Assembly: GCA_030637065.1 (NCBI GenBank)
Contig: DAOVVQ010000250.1
Location: forward strand, 1 to 5,704
Source: Planctomycetota bacterium
Lineage (GTDB): Bacteria > Planctomycetota > Phycisphaerae > Sedimentisphaerales > Anaerohalosphaeraceae
Direction: 5' to 3'
Length of the DNA: 5,704 nt
The notes beneath the pieces are model-generated. The model was not told the DNA's origin and made no database searches. It saw only the letters and a program-made list of their open reading frames with translations. Both the position numbers and the translations under genes were made by a program. This document shows, in pieces, positions 5,689 to 5,704 of the stretch (positions are counted from its first letter, which is position 1; every line of letters starts with the position of its first letter).

Positions 5689-5704
5689 GACTCCCCCGTT
5701 GCCC

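Overview
The window carries a co-directional sulfate-activation gene cluster on the + strand, cysC-cysD-cysN-cysQ (about 1138-5320). It is preceded by the 3' end of a repeat-built surface or pilus-type protein (1-848) and followed by a serine tRNA gene (5537-5623). The DNA is bacterial and moderately GC-rich in genes, with clearly more AT-rich spacers. My best guess for the organism is a Planctomycetota/Phycisphaerae-like bacterium. That rests only on the style of the EF-1A-like CysN, the CysD subfamily and the beta-helix protein, so it is an inference and not a demonstrated placement.

Layout: (1) 1-848, C-terminal part of a protein made of repeated [F/L/M]-[T/S/A]-G-Q ... I/V-N-G rungs, probably a right-handed beta-helix. 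(2) 849-1137, a 289-nt intergenic leader with a candidate promoter (-35 near 1020, -10 near 1043) and short inverted and direct repeats. (3) cysC, APS kinase, from a TTG start. (4) cysD, ATP sulfurylase small subunit, only 8 nt after cysC. (5) cysN, ATP sulfurylase GTPase subunit, with a C-terminal APS-kinase-like domain that has lost its catalytic motifs. (6) cysQ, PAP phosphatase, preceded by an 85-nt spacer built largely of imperfect 19-nt repeats. (7) A non-coding stretch, then tRNA-Ser(CGA), then a 13-bp stem-loop followed by a U-rich tract that looks like a terminator.

How the genes work together: CysD and CysN make APS from sulfate and ATP, driven by GTP hydrolysis. CysC phosphorylates APS to PAPS. 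CysQ degrades the PAP left after PAPS is used. No PAPS/APS reductase, sulfite reductase, sulfate transporter or sulfotransferase lies in the window, so the use of the PAPS (reduction or sulfation) is not shown here.

The two most unusual points are both in the ATP sulfurylase. The kinase domain fused to CysN appears dead while a complete CysC is encoded two genes upstream. The CysD protein carries a CC...CxxC cysteine set like that which binds the [4Fe-4S] cluster in APS reductases.
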